From NCBI GenBank assembly GCA_022813675.1, contig CP063375.1:1934001-1998000 (forward strand): 64,000 nt of DNA. The letters are read 5' to 3'. How positions within the stretch are numbered: position 1 is the first letter of the stretch; every line of letters begins with the position of its first letter. Source of the stretch: Deferribacteraceae bacterium V6Fe1 (GTDB taxonomy: Bacteria > Chrysiogenota > Deferribacteres > Deferribacterales > Deferrivibrionaceae). A program made the translations under genes and the position numbers. This document shows, in pieces, positions 63,282 to 64,000 of this stretch. Below the pieces are notes generated by a model. It made no database searches and was not told where the DNA came from. It saw only the letters and a list, made by a program, of their open reading frames with translations.

Positions 63282-64000
63282 ATAGCACCTCAATTAATTC
63301 ATTGTGTATTGTTTTATTTGATGCAACTATATATTCGTCTTCAAATGAAAAATTATCACCTTTTATATTTGATATTTTACCACCAGCTTCATTAACAATC
63401 AACACCCCTGCAGCCACATCCCAAGGTTTGAGTCCGCCTTCATAATATCCGTCAAAAACTCCTTGCGCCACATAGCACAAATCCAAAGAGGCAGCACCAG
63501 CCCTTCTAATCCCTCTTGAACTACTAAGGATTCTATCAAGTTTTGTTAGAATATCTTTTTTATTCTTTTCAACAAAACCATAAGGGAACCCTGTTGCCAG
63601 CAATGAATTTTCAATTTTGCTTTGCGCAGACACAAAAATACGATTACCGTTTAAAAAAGCTCCCTTACCTCTCTCCGCATAATAAAGTTCATCTAATATA
63701 GGGTTGTATACTGTAGCTGCTACAGGGTTCAAGTTTTCATAGACCCCAACAGATATGCCAACAAAAGGGAATCTATGGACAAAATTCGTGGTGCCATCTA
63801 TTGGATCGACTATCAAACACTTGTCTTTAAAATTTAAATTCTGATTTGTTTCTTCCCCCACAAATCTATAATCGGACAAATGTCTATAAAAATAATCTTT
63901 TAGAAACTCCTCAATCTTTAAGTCCGTTTCCGTCACTAAATCGGCTACCCCTTTGTTTGTTACAGTCTTAGACTTATAAAAGTCCTCTTTTAAAAATTTC
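63271..64000 (-). CDS. Inositol-monophosphatase family protein, N-terminus beyond the window
   Basis: At least 243 residues are in the window; the frame stays open to base 64000 (starting KFLKEDFYKSKTVTNKG), so the start lies outside. Metal-binding motifs of the IMPase family are all present: GVADLVTETD, GEETN, DPIDGTTNFVH and PWDVAAGVLIV. Such enzymes (SuhB) hydrolyse inositol-1-phosphate or related sugar phosphates, and some act in rRNA processing. The 3' end overlaps the J-domain gene. Confidence 0.92.
   Translation of the reverse strand, partial: KFLKEDFYKSKTVTNKGVADLVTETDLKIEEFLKDYFYRHLSDYRFVGEETNQNLNFKDKCLIVDPIDGTTNFVHRFPFVGISVGVYENLNPVAATVYNPILDELYYAERGKGAFLNGNRIFVSAQSKIENSLLATGFPYGFVEKNKKDILTKLDRILSSSRGIRRAGAASLDLCYVAQGVFDGYYEGGLKPWDVAAGVLIVNEAGGKISNIKGDNFSFEDEYIVASNKTIHNELIEVLCGI

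Noticed and set aside
1-64000. CRISPR arrays, rRNA genes, prophage or toxin-antitoxin pairs
   Set aside because: I found no regularly spaced direct repeats, rRNA-like sequence, phage structural genes or small paired toxin genes on reading both strands.

Overview
This is an AT-rich chromosomal window from a motile, Gram-negative-type (diderm) bacterium. It carries a futalosine-pathway menaquinone gene (mqnD), a MlaEFD lipid transporter with a very long MlaD, CheW and a methyl-accepting chemotaxis protein behind a FliA-like promoter, TRAP and LIV-type transporters for organic acids, and many PAS-domain sensors. This combination resembles anaerobic or microaerophilic Deferribacterota-like organisms. 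That placement is inference from gene content and composition; no marker comparison was possible.

Layout. 1-3354: end of a pyrimidine operon (carB, then the start of pyrK). 3459-9216: SWIM-domain protein, recG, cheW, then panB-panC-panD behind a structured, terminator-containing leader that resembles the pan RNA motif. 9248-12679: two XRE-cupin regulators around an orphan histidine kinase and a gamma-carbonic-anhydrase-like protein, then an alpha/beta hydrolase next to tRNA-Arg(ACG). 12839-14304: an IS4-family element with a frameshifted transposase. 14418-19261 (+ strand): cold-shock gene with an intrinsic terminator in its leader, then gph, an amidohydrolase, purB and a quinone oxidoreductase. 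19317-29585 (- strand): an eleven-gene run of lipoprotein, GNAT, prfB, alr, mlaE, mlaF, mlaD, mqnD, ICMT-like methyltransferase, lipid kinase and YejM/PbgA-like protein. 29654-31070: a second, related IS4-family element. 31104-39083 (- strand): chemotaxis receptor with a c-heme motif, prmA, rsmE, tadA, a PAS-GGDEF cyclase and a periplasmic-binding-domain kinase.

39222-52274 is the most interesting part. A normal TRAP operon (dctPQM, + strand) has a sigma-54 promoter and two upstream palindromes. It converges on a long - strand operon: tRNA-Gln, proB, proA, nadD, rsfS, trmL, a DctB-like kinase, a DctD-like sigma-54 activator, and then a second TRAP-like trio. That trio has a normal-looking binding protein, but its small membrane protein and its DctM paralogue are strongly diverged, and DctM has lost the conserved transport signature. 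I infer that it may be a co-sensor for the kinase rather than a transporter.

52337-60840 (- strand): a LIV-type ABC transporter (livG, livH, livM, livK, livF) interleaved with an acyl-CoA ligase, a PaaK-like protein without a canonical P-loop, and a CBS-ACT protein, all behind one clear promoter. 60885-64000: a DUF4388-like/J-domain/TPR protein following a partial inositol-monophosphatase gene. Both IS elements sit in the same orientation, immediately upstream of the -35 box of an intact host promoter. I saw no rRNA gene, CRISPR array or prophage.
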